From DASYSA01 sp036003885 (GTDB lineage: Bacteria > Acidobacteriota > Blastocatellia > UBA7656): a stretch of DNA of 24,086 bases. Location: the NCBI GenBank assembly GCA_036003885.1, contig DASYSA010000198.1, positions 1-24,086 on the forward strand. The letters are read 5' to 3'. Position numbers and translations under genes: made by a program. This document shows positions 7,971 through 14,830 of this stretch, one piece after another. The notes under the pieces are model-generated. The model made no database searches. It was given only the letters and a program-made list of their open reading frames with translations, and was not told the origin of the DNA. Within the stretch, counting starts at the first letter, position 1. Every line of letters starts with the position of its first letter.

Positions 7971-8867
7971 TCACTCCTTTTGTGCCTGGCCCTCAACCAG
8001 CTCGATGCGGATTTTATCAGGCCCTTCGATGAAAGCATACTTGATCTTGCCGCCCGCCGCGCTCTTGATTTCGTCGGTGACCTTCACGCCGTCCTTGCGC
8101 ATTTTTTCCACCGCCGCCGCCAGATTGTCGAAGCTGAAGCCCACATGGTCGACGACCCGGCCTTTCGTCGGCGACATCTCAGTTTTTCCCTTCCAGTGAT
8201 CGGCGTAGACCTGCCTCGAGTATTGGACGGGATAGATGATAATGTTCACGTTGTCGAGCATCAGTGACATGCTCGGGCCGACCTGAATCCCGTTGCGGAG
8301 CCGCGGCTCACGAGAAGGTGGAGTTGTCGGGTTGCCGCGCCGGGTTGCGCCGAAGTACTTCATATACCACTCCCCCGCCGACACTGGGTCTTCACTGAGA
8401 AGATGCAGGTGGCCGAAGTTGTGGTGGTTCGCAGTGTTCAATTCAATGAGCGCGCGATCAGGGCTCTCAACATAGGCGTAGAAGAAGTTGGTGCCGAGCT
8501 CTGTGATCGGCGTGAAAAACCTCGTCTTCATATCCAGTTGCTTCTGATAGGTTGCCTTCATGTCTTCAGCTCCCCAGCCGAAGTGCCAGATAGCCGAGGT
8601 CAGCTCCCAGGGCGGTGGGCTGCCTACTTTTGTGAACAGCAGCCACGACTTTTGAGCCCATACCGCGTCCATTGCACCTGCGAAGCGACCTCTCTCGCAG
8701 TCGAACTTACTGGTGTAGAAATCGATGGCGGCCTTCGGGTCCGGGGTATTGAGGTGAAGGTGATGAAAGTGAGCAACAGGCAAAGTGACCTGCTCGGCGT
8801 CACCCGGGGAAAACCCGAAGGCAGTCAGCACGAGCGTGCAGGTCATGAGGGGCAGCAGGGGCTTCAT
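7971..8867 (-). CDS. Exported protein with two VOC (glyoxalase-like) domains
   Basis: 298 aa from the ATG at 8867 (GGAGG eight bases upstream). An N-terminal signal peptide (1-25, MTCTLVLTAFGFS core) is followed by four beta-alpha-beta-beta-beta half-modules at about 33-80, 94-145, 150-215 and 238-292, i.e. two VOC domains. Candidate metal ligands are the His in HFHHLHL (33-39), Glu142 in ALIELN, His153 in FGHLHLL, His241 in VDHVGF and Glu289 in IRIELVEG. VOC proteins include glyoxalases, extradiol dioxygenases and resistance proteins; an exported one is less common and the reaction here is unknown. It is first in a pair with the DUF1579-like gene. A 7-bp inverted repeat lies 35 bp upstream. 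Confidence 0.85.
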   Translation of the reverse strand: MKPLLPLMTCTLVLTAFGFSPGDAEQVTLPVAHFHHLHLNTPDPKAAIDFYTSKFDCERGRFAGAMDAVWAQKSWLLFTKVGSPPPWELTSAIWHFGWGAEDMKATYQKQLDMKTRFFTPITELGTNFFYAYVESPDRALIELNTANHHNFGHLHLLSEDPVSAGEWYMKYFGATRRGNPTTPPSREPRLRNGIQVGPSMSLMLDNVNIIIYPVQYSRQVYADHWKGKTEMSPTKGRVVDHVGFSFDNLAAAVEKMRKDGVKVTDEIKSAAGGKIKYAFIEGPDKIRIELVEGQAQKE

Positions 8868-8901
8868 GGTGAGTCCCTCCAGTCGACGGGGTGAATCTGA
8901 T

Positions 8902-8923
8902 CCGGAACGCGGGTATGTTCCGG
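8902..8923. promoter_or_regulatory. 7-bp inverted repeat in the leader of the VOC gene
   Basis: CCGGAAC (8902-8908) and GTTCCGG (8917-8923) form a perfect 7-bp inverted repeat around 8 nt, ending 35 bp before the VOC start. It could be a dimeric repressor site or an mRNA hairpin; the sequence alone does not decide. I found no good promoter around it. Confidence 0.4.
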
Positions 8924-8975
8924 CGGAATCGGCCAGCAAACAAGGAGAATACGGGAATGGCCGGGCGTCCGTTAC

Positions 8976-9041
8976 AGGATCTAGGATCTAGGATTTAGGA
9001 TCTAGGATTTAGGATCTAGGTTTAGGTTCCAGGTCTAGGTT
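8976..9041. repeat. Left arm of the second TAGGATY array
   Basis: Six regular 7-bp units (order C C T C T C at the variable base) run from 8976 to about 9018, then decay into TAGGTT, TAGGTTC and CAGGTC variants to 9041. Bases 8976-9020 are identical to 5197-5241. It is oriented opposite to the right arm at 9174-9210. Confidence 0.88.
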
Positions 9042-9173
9042 GACTTGGAGGCTGGAGCTACGCGGCGGCCGAAATGTTCAGATCGAAGTTGCTGCAAGGA
9101 ATGTACCACCGCGCAAAACGAAGGCCGCACGACGCAGGAGATCGTTTTCCCACGAGTGCACGGTCAGTTATCG

Positions 9174-9210
9174 TAGATCCTAAATCCTAAATCCTAAATC
9201 CTAGATCCTA
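9174..9210. repeat. Right arm of the second TAGGATY array, overlapping the protease stop
   Basis: Read on minus it is five units of TAGGATC/TAGGATT (order C T T T C) followed by TA. The first unit begins with the TAG stop codon (9210-9208) of the S8 protease gene, the same relation as at the O-methyltransferase stop. Confidence 0.88.
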
Positions 9211-10872
9211 TTCCGGAGCGTTCGTTTTCCTCCTGGTAAAGTAGAAGGTGTCGGACCTCTCGCGAGTCGTCGTGTTGAATACAGCTACCGCTACCTCGAC
9301 GTCGAGCGGGAAAAACTCCTGCATAGATTCCTGCCCGAGCTTGAGCGTTAACCGCGTGAGGGTCGTTCCATTCGGGGAGATAAAGACCTTGTTATAGTGA
9401 GTCCTAAACCCAAGGCCGTTGATCTCGATGAGGGACGACCCGCTCAGAAAGCCCTGACCATCAACCGTAAGTAAGCGTTTTGAGGCCTCGACTCTTCCGA
9501 TCACCGGGCCCCCAGGTGGGACGACCCTTCCGACGAGGGCGTTGTAGGCGTTCACCCGTCCTGATCCGGCACAGTAAGCGCCAAGTTGGGGCACGGGTTC
9601 CGCCGTCGAGATTATTCGCTGCTTTACCTGAGTCGGAGTGAGGGACGGTTCATGCGACCAGACCAGCACAGCGACTCCTGAGACATGCGGCGCTGCCATC
9701 GATGTGCCGCTCCGCTCAACATATTGTCCTTCCGGCGCCAGTCCGAGCACGGAAGTTCCCGGGGCGCCAACGCTCACCGTGTGAAATCCGTAGTTCGAAT
9801 AAGGCTCGATGCGATCGTTTCGGTCCAGAGCCGCTACCGGAAGCAGTGCCGGCAACTCGTCGGCATATGCGCCCGGGTAGATCGGATCCTCGTCAATGTC
9901 GAATCCTTCGTTGCCGGCCGCGCAGACGAAGAGGATGCCGGCCTCTCCCGCCGCTCTTATCGCATCGCGCAACGCGTGTGACTTGTAAGGGCTAACCCAG
10001 CTTGCGTTGATGACCCTGAGATCGACTCCTCGCCGCTTCTGGTCCATCGCGTAGTCGATGGCTTTGATTGCGTTCGAGATAAACCCTCTATTCTCCTTGC
10101 CGTCCAGGAATTTCAGCGCCATCACTTGGACGTTCCAGGCGACCCCGGTAACCCCAAGCTCATTGTTACCGACCGCACCTACGGTTCCGGCGACATGGGT
10201 GCCGTGTCCGTCAATCTCGGGATCCTGATAAACCCGGTTGTTGTCATCGAGGAAGTTCCACCCACGCACGTCGTCGATGTAGCCGTTCCGATCATCATCA
10301 ATACCGTTGCCGGCAGTCTCGCCCGGGTTTGTCCATGCGTTCGCTTCGAGGTCCGGATGCGACAGGTCAACCCCAGTGTCGAGGACCGCAACGACTATGT
10401 CTCTGTTCCCGGTAGTGATGTCCCAGGCCTTAAGCACTCCCACGTCTGCGCCGGGCTTGCCCACGAAATCGGGCCCGAAGTTGTTGAGGCCCCACATAAA
10501 CTCGAAGAACGGATCGTTGGGTACGGTGTCCGCGGGAGAGCAGATGAAATTCGGTTCCGCGAATTCGATGCGTGGATCGGCCGCCAGACTTCCGATCGTC
10601 TCTTCAACGGAACGACGCTTATCGAAGCGGACCAGGTAAGCCCCCTCTACCGGCTTTGCAGACAAGGCTTCAATTCGGCCGTGCTGAGGAGCGATATCTT
10701 CGACGATGCGCATCACATCATGTAGTCCGGCTCGGCTGTCCTTGAGCTTGATCAGAACTTCGCCTGGGGCATAGCGCTCTTTTGCCCTTGGCAAATCATT
10801 CGAGGCAACAGTGCGGGACATCGAGAGACCGGAAAACACGAGGGGTATCAGTAGGCACACATATCTCTTCAT
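9208..10872 (-). CDS. Secreted subtilisin-like S8 family serine protease
   Basis: 554 aa from the ATG at 10872, eight bases after GGAGG. An N-terminal signal peptide (about 1-23) precedes a fervidolysin-type propeptide (about 34-112, with APGEVLIKLKD and IEFAEPNF). The S8 catalytic domain spans about 145-450: Asp165 in AVLDTGVD, His223 in DGHGTHVAGT, oxyanion Asn321 in CAAGNEG and Ser391 in GTSMAAPHVSG, so the triad is complete. An Asp-rich insert, NGIDDDRNGYIDD (189-201), could bind calcium. The last 95 residues (PVIGRVEAS to FTRRK) form a beta-rich domain reminiscent of IPT/TIG folds. It is probably an extracellular or periplasmic protease that matures by removing its propeptide. The TAG stop is part of a TAGGATC repeat unit. 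Confidence 0.93.
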   Translation of the reverse strand: MKRYVCLLIPLVFSGLSMSRTVASNDLPRAKERYAPGEVLIKLKDSRAGLHDVMRIVEDIAPQHGRIEALSAKPVEGAYLVRFDKRRSVEETIGSLAADPRIEFAEPNFICSPADTVPNDPFFEFMWGLNNFGPDFVGKPGADVGVLKAWDITTGNRDIVVAVLDTGVDLSHPDLEANAWTNPGETAGNGIDDDRNGYIDDVRGWNFLDDNNRVYQDPEIDGHGTHVAGTVGAVGNNELGVTGVAWNVQVMALKFLDGKENRGFISNAIKAIDYAMDQKRRGVDLRVINASWVSPYKSHALRDAIRAAGEAGILFVCAAGNEGFDIDEDPIYPGAYADELPALLPVAALDRNDRIEPYSNYGFHTVSVGAPGTSVLGLAPEGQYVERSGTSMAAPHVSGVAVLVWSHEPSLTPTQVKQRIISTAEPVPQLGAYCAGSGRVNAYNALVGRVVPPGGPVIGRVEASKRLLTVDGQGFLSGSSLIEINGLGFRTHYNKVFISPNGTTLTRLTLKLGQESMQEFFPLDVEVAVAVFNTTTRERSDTFYFTRRKTNAPE

Positions 10873-11341
10873 GCTGTTATCCTCCAATGAGAGATTGCGC
10901 GAGCCGGGGTACTTAGCCCCAGTTTCTTCCCACGGAGCGAAGCGAAGAGCGGAAACACCCTTGTTGGTTTCGGACTATGTCAAGGACGGAACTACTCTGG
11001 TGGTAAGGCCAGAGGCGCACTTGAGGGTCTTTCTTTGCCTTGAAGCGTTCTTGTTTCTTAGAGTGGCGAGCGGATTATATGCCCATCTCTCTCATCGAGC
11101 AATACCCATTTTGGGGTAGCATCACTAAAATTCTGCGATCCGATCAGATTCCGCTACAGTGCGTGCAAACCAGCGATACCGCCTCTTGACACCGGTTTGT
11201 TAAGGCGAGATGACCTGCCCGGTCGGCACAGCTGCCCGGATCAAGTCGTATGCGGCGGATCTTTACCAGCTTGCACCCTCTGCAATCGTTATGGGAAACT
11301 TTCAGCCTCCAGCAAGTCCATATCTGAGAACGGGAGGTCGA
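10873..11341. other. 469-bp divergent intergenic region, S8 protease / lpxD
   Basis: No gene is supported; an open frame runs in from 11210 to lpxD but looks unlike LpxD N-termini. On minus, a perfect TTGACA (10983-10978) lacks a matching -10. On plus, a perfect TTGACA (11186-11191) is followed after 17 bp by GATGAC, a poor -10. A small hairpin, TACCC-ATTTTG-GGGTA, is at 11103-11118, and GGGG-TACTTAG-CCCC at 10906-10920. The lpx promoter is expected here but I cannot place it. Confidence 0.4.
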
Positions 11342-12376
11342 ATGTTCACTCTCAGCCGGCTAGCCCAGCTGATAGGCGCCGAGTTAGTTGGCGATCCGGA
11401 GGCGATCGTAACGCGCGCTCAGTCCTTTGAGTCAGCAGGGGCCGGCGATGTCACGTTCGCGACGGATGCCGCGTACCTGGCTCGGCTGGACGAATCTGCC
11501 GCTACGGCAATCATTGTGAAGACGGCGATTCCCGGTACGAGGTCGAACCTCATTGTCGCGTCGAAGCCCAAGCTCGCATTCGCGCGGGTACTGCAGATTC
11601 TGCACTCGAAACCCTACCGGCCGGACGGTGTGAGCTCCGATCTCATTCTGGGCGAGAGTACGGTTCTGGGTGAGGAGTCATCTATTCATCCGCGAGTCAC
11701 GGTCGGCTCGAACGGGAAGATAGGAGACCGCGTGACATTGCATTCAGGAGTCGTCATAGGCAACCGCTGCAGCATAGGAGACGACACAGTCGTACACGCA
11801 AATGTGTCGATCTACGATGACTGTGAAATCGGCAGACGAGTGATCGTACATTCGGGCACTGTGATAGGGTCGGACGGTTTCGGCTTTGTTGTCGACGATG
11901 ATGGCCGGCAAGTAAAAGTACTGCAGCTCGGCCGCGTGGTAATAGAGGACGACTGTGAGATCGGAGCCAACTGCGCGATCGATCGGGGCGGATTTGGCGA
12001 CACCGTGCTCAGAAGGGGAGTCAAACTCGACAATCTGATTCAAGTTGGCCATAACACGGAGATCGGGGAGGACACGGTAGTGGCCGCGCTCACGGGATTC
12101 TCCGGCGGGACACGAATTGGGCGGCGGTGCATAATTGCGGGCCAGGTGGGGACCAATCAGCACATAAAGATCGGCGATGATGCTACGATCACAGCGCGGT
12201 CCGGGGTGACCAAGAGCGTTCCCGCGAAGGCAGTGATGGGCGGAACGATTCCGGCCCAGGACTACAACGTGTGGCGGCGCTGCCAAGTGTTATACTCGAG
12301 GCTGCCCCAGTTGGCTGAACGTCTCCGGCGACTGGAGCGGCTGATTGAGGAGCAGGGAGCAGGCTCGGAGAAATAG
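11342..12376 (+). CDS. lpxD: UDP-3-O-(3-hydroxyacyl)glucosamine N-acyltransferase LpxD
   Basis: 344 aa from the ATG at 11342 (GGGAGG seven bases upstream); E. coli LpxD is about 341. It transfers a second 3-hydroxyacyl chain from ACP to the 2-amino group of UDP-3-O-acyl-glucosamine, the third step of lipid A synthesis, in the cytoplasm. Residues 1-90 are the uridine-binding domain (SRLAQLIGAELVGDP, GDVTFATD). Hexapeptide repeats of the left-handed beta-helix run from about 100 to 300 ([I/V]G-x-x-[T/C] pattern), with the SDGFGF loop at 177-182 and the catalytic His237 in DNLIQVGHN. The C-terminal helix (311-338) fits the ACP-binding extension. It opens the lpx operon. Its TAG stop lies at the edge of the TTGTCAT array that separates it from fabZ. 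Confidence 0.97.
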   Translation: MFTLSRLAQLIGAELVGDPEAIVTRAQSFESAGAGDVTFATDAAYLARLDESAATAIIVKTAIPGTRSNLIVASKPKLAFARVLQILHSKPYRPDGVSSDLILGESTVLGEESSIHPRVTVGSNGKIGDRVTLHSGVVIGNRCSIGDDTVVHANVSIYDDCEIGRRVIVHSGTVIGSDGFGFVVDDDGRQVKVLQLGRVVIEDDCEIGANCAIDRGGFGDTVLRRGVKLDNLIQVGHNTEIGEDTVVAALTGFSGGTRIGRRCIIAGQVGTNQHIKIGDDATITARSGVTKSVPAKAVMGGTIPAQDYNVWRRCQVLYSRLPQLAERLRRLERLIEEQGAGSEK

Positions 12377-12507
12377 TCATTTGTCAGCTGTCATTTGTCA
12401 TTTGTCATTTGTCCTTGGTCAGTTGTCAGATGTCGCTCACCCTTGAGGAGTGAGATCCACTGATCAAGCGAACGACAAGTGACAAATGACAAGTGACAAA
12501 TGACAAC
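12374..12507. repeat. Inverted TTGTCAT heptamer array between lpxD and fabZ
   Basis: The left arm (12374-12434) reads as 7-bp units of TTGTCAT and variants, the first (TAGTCAT) containing the lpxD stop. The right arm (12472-12507) is the inverse, five units when read on minus. The centre has its own hairpin, CTCAC (12436-12440) with GTGAG (12450-12454). It fills an intra-operon gap, so a strong terminator role would conflict with fabZ expression; mRNA processing or stabilisation is more likely. The right arm contains an ATG (12500) in frame with fabZ. Confidence 0.88.
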
Positions 12508-12514
12508 CTTCGAT

Positions 12515-13012
12515 ATGGAAACACTACTCGATATAACGCAGATCCAGGCGATCCTGCCTCACCGATATCCTTTCCTGCTTGTAGATCGAATAATCGAGTA
12601 CGAGCCGGGCAAAAGAGTGGTCGGCATTAAGAACGTCACTCTGAACGAGCCTTTCTTTCAGGGCCACTTTCCGGGGGCGCCGGTGATGCCAGGGGTGCTC
12701 ATAGTCGAATCGATGGCGCAGACCGCGGGCGTGATGATGCTGGCGAATCTTCCCGACCGCGATCAAAAGCTGGTCTTCTTCACGGGAATCGACGGAGCAA
12801 AGTTTCGCCGGCCGGTCGTACCGGGCGATCAATTGCGGCTCGAGTTGACCGTGCTGAGGCTGCGGCCGCGTTACATCAAGCTTCGCGGCGAAGCTTATGT
12901 CGGCGAGCACCTCGTAGCCGAAGCGCAAATCTCTTCATCGCTTGTGGACCGCAGCGTCATTGAGCGCAGCGACCAGAACAACCACGCGGCCTTCAGTCCG
13001 GTTGAGCCGTAA
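12515..13012 (+). CDS. fabZ: 3-hydroxyacyl-ACP dehydratase FabZ
   Basis: 165 aa from the ATG at 12515. An in-frame ATG at 12500 lies inside the heptamer repeat; neither has a clear ribosome site, and 12515 better matches usual FabZ N-termini. FabZ dehydrates 3-hydroxyacyl-ACP to trans-2-enoyl-ACP in fatty acid elongation. Hotdog-fold landmarks are ILPHRYPFLLVDRI (13-26), the catalytic His51 in FFQGHFPGAPVMPG and Glu65 in VLIVESMAQ, and KFRRPVVPGDQL (97-108). It sits between lpxD and lpxA, the widespread arrangement that links membrane fatty acid supply to lipid A synthesis because all three compete for 3-hydroxyacyl-ACP. The tail (about 150-165) is slightly longer than usual. Confidence 0.96.
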   Translation: METLLDITQIQAILPHRYPFLLVDRIIEYEPGKRVVGIKNVTLNEPFFQGHFPGAPVMPGVLIVESMAQTAGVMMLANLPDRDQKLVFFTGIDGAKFRRPVVPGDQLRLELTVLRLRPRYIKLRGEAYVGEHLVAEAQISSSLVDRSVIERSDQNNHAAFSPVEP

Positions 13013-13031
13013 CCGGGGAGACTACGGGCAA

Positions 13032-13805
13032 GTGCCGATTCATCCAACAGCCATAGTCAGCCCCAAAGCCGAGCTCGGCCGAAACGTCTCCATTGGACCC
13101 TACTCGATCATTGGAGAAGACGTTATCCTGCACGACGAGGTTCAGGTTGCCAGTCACTGCGTCATCGAGGGACCGTCGGAGTTCGGCAGCGGCTCGGTCT
13201 TCTTCCCATTTGTGTCGGCCGGACAGGTCCCGCACGACCTGAAGTATCGCGGAGAGCGAAGCTGGCTGCGATGCGGAGAGCGCAATACCTTCCGTGAATA
13301 CACTACACTTCATCGTGGCACCGCAGGCGGCGGCAACTTGACTCAGATCGGCTCGGATGGCCTGTTCATGGCCCAGGCCCACGTTGCCCACGATTGCCGA
13401 ATCGGCGATCATGTCATATTTGCGAACGGGGCCTCGCTGGCCGGTCACGTGCTCGTGGAGGATCACGTTACGCTTGGCGCGTACTCCGGCATACACCAGT
13501 TCTGCCGGGTTGGCCGCCACGCATTCATCGGCGCTTTCTCGGTCGTGGTCAAGGACGCGTTGCCGTACGCGCGCACGGTTGGAAACCACGCTCGCTGTTA
13601 CGGGCAGAACGCGATAGGCCTTCGCCGCCGCGGGTTCTCAGCCGAGGAGATCAAGCGCATTTCTCATGCGTTCAGGCTGTTGCTTGCCGCGAAGCTCAAC
13701 ACCAGTCAGGCAGTTGTTGAAATCAAGAAGGAGTTGGGAGGCTGGGCCGAGATCGATTACCTTATCAACTTCATCGAAACCTCCGAGCGCGGAGTGACAA
13801 AGTGA
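13032..13805 (+). CDS. lpxA: UDP-N-acetylglucosamine O-acyltransferase LpxA
   Basis: 257 aa from a GTG at 13032, 19 bp after fabZ. This start gives the usual (M)PIHPTAIV N-terminus, with GGGGAG upstream; a longer frame overlapping fabZ looks spurious. LpxA acylates UDP-GlcNAc at the 3-OH with a 3-hydroxyacyl chain, the first step of lipid A synthesis. The hexapeptide beta-helix spans about 1-185, with the catalytic His120 in AHVAHDCRIG (His125 in E. coli), His117, and the conserved GNHARCYGQNAIGLRRRGF-like junction before the C-terminal helical domain (200-257). At the acyl-chain ruler position (Gly173 in E. coli, Met169 in Pseudomonas) I align Ala168, which may favour an intermediate chain length. 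Confidence 0.96.
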   Translation: MPIHPTAIVSPKAELGRNVSIGPYSIIGEDVILHDEVQVASHCVIEGPSEFGSGSVFFPFVSAGQVPHDLKYRGERSWLRCGERNTFREYTTLHRGTAGGGNLTQIGSDGLFMAQAHVAHDCRIGDHVIFANGASLAGHVLVEDHVTLGAYSGIHQFCRVGRHAFIGAFSVVVKDALPYARTVGNHARCYGQNAIGLRRRGFSAEEIKRISHAFRLLLAAKLNTSQAVVEIKKELGGWAEIDYLINFIETSERGVTK

Positions 13806-13814
13806 AGCGCAGTT

Positions 13815-13842
13815 GACCGCAGAGACGCAGGGGGCGCAGAGA
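13815..13842. repeat. Orphan CGCAGAG-type repeat carrying a ribosome site
   Basis: A short stretch of near-7-bp units (CGCAGAG, ACGCAGG, then GCGCAGAG) fills the space between the lpxA stop and the next start. Its AGGGGG (about 13829-13834) is eight bases from the ATG at 13843, so the repeat appears to supply the ribosome binding site. No inverted partner was found nearby. Confidence 0.55.
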
Positions 13843-14829
13843 ATGAAGATGCTGGTCCTCAATAGTTCAGAAGTTGAGAAACTGCTGCCGATGAACGAGT
13901 GCATAGAGGTGATGGCGGAGGCCCTGACTGCGCTTGCCCGCGGTGAATCCCATCAGCCGCTGCGGACTGCTGAATTCCCGCCGGAGGCTGCTGGAGTCCT
14001 GGCCCTGATGCCTGCGTATCGAGGTGGCGAGGGCGCGCGGTATGGACTGAAGGCAGTCTGCGTCTTCCCGGAGAATCCAACCAGGGGCCTGGACTCGCAT
14101 CAGGGCGGGGTGATGCTCTTCAGCGGAGAGACTGGGGAGCTGCTTGCGGTTATCAACGCTTCGGCTATCACGGCTATTCGCACGGCCGCGGTTTCGGCAG
14201 TGGCGACGCGGTTGCTGGCGCGCGAGGATGCGAACGAGCTTGCGATCCTCGGAGCCGGTGTGCAGGCTCGCTCTCACATCGAAGCGATGTCTTGTGTCCG
14301 TCCCATCAAACGCGCCCGGGTGGCCAGCCGGAGGATAGAGCAGGCGCGCAGGTTTGCTGATGAGATCGGGCCCCGCCTTTCGTTCCCGATTGAGCCTGTT
14401 GACTCGGTCGAGTCCGCAGTCCGAGGCGCCGACCTGATAGTCACGGCAACTACCGCCGAGGAGCCCATCTTGAAGCGCGAGTGGATTTCGCCCGGAGCGC
14501 ACCTGAATGTGGTTGGGTCGAGCATTCCCACCACACGCGAAGTGGATGGCGCGACGATGGCTGCGGCCAGTCTGTTCGTGGACCGGCGCGAGTCGACGCT
14601 CAACGAGGGCGGCGATTACTTGTTCGCTTTGCGCGAGGGAGCAATTGGCGCCGACCATATCCGTGCTGAGATAGGCGAGGTTCTTGTGGGATCTCATCGA
14701 GGTCGTACATCACCAGAGGAGATTACGATGTTCAAGTCACTGGGGTTGGCGATTGAGGACCTGGCGGCTGCAGACTATTTGTATCACAAAGCGAAGCCGC
14801 TTCAGGCAGGCGCGTGGCTGGAGTTCTGA
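13843..14829 (+). CDS. Ornithine cyclodeaminase / mu-crystallin family NAD(P)-dependent protein
   Basis: 328 aa from the ATG at 13843. The N-terminal dimerisation/substrate domain contains YGLKAVCVFPENP (67-79) with the family Lys70. The Rossmann domain starts at AILGAGVQARSHIEAM (134-149) and ends near 240. The C-terminal part (IAEDL-like IEDLAAADYLYHKA, 304-317) returns to the first domain. The Asp that ornithine cyclodeaminase uses (in a GGDCP context) is Ser here (VGSSIPTTREVD, 224-235), so true ornithine cyclodeamination is unlikely. Imine (ketimine) reductase or amino acid dehydrogenase activity is more plausible. It lies inside the lpx operon, where many bacteria have a Gfo/Idh-type oxidoreductase gene. 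Its stop is one base before the lpxI start, suggesting coupled translation. Family call firm, function open. Confidence 0.88.
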   Translation: MKMLVLNSSEVEKLLPMNECIEVMAEALTALARGESHQPLRTAEFPPEAAGVLALMPAYRGGEGARYGLKAVCVFPENPTRGLDSHQGGVMLFSGETGELLAVINASAITAIRTAAVSAVATRLLAREDANELAILGAGVQARSHIEAMSCVRPIKRARVASRRIEQARRFADEIGPRLSFPIEPVDSVESAVRGADLIVTATTAEEPILKREWISPGAHLNVVGSSIPTTREVDGATMAAASLFVDRRESTLNEGGDYLFALREGAIGADHIRAEIGEVLVGSHRGRTSPEEITMFKSLGLAIEDLAAADYLYHKAKPLQAGAWLEF

Positions 14830-14830
14830 A

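Larger units (their letters stand above)
8868..9207. other. Gene-free 340-bp region holding inverted TAGGATY arms and a spacer
   Basis: From right to left it holds the right arm of a TAGGATY array (to 9210), a non-repetitive centre of about 130 bp (9042-9173), the left arm (8976-9041) and the leader of the VOC gene (8868-8975). The centre has a possible stem pairing CGCGGCGG (9061-9068) with CCACCGCG (9106-9113), one mismatch. No start codon with a convincing ribosome site and open frame was seen in the centre, so no gene is called. Confidence 0.6.

Noticed and set aside
8976..9210. Insertion sequence remnant
   Set aside because: No transposase-like frame between the arms and no visible target-site duplication.
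11186..11214. Promoter for lpxD from a perfect TTGACA
   Set aside because: No acceptable -10 at 16-18 bp spacing; a -35 match alone is weak.
12942..13031. Extended lpxA start overlapping fabZ
   Set aside because: LpxA proteins start at the PIHPTAIV segment, and the GTG at 13032 has a ribosome site.
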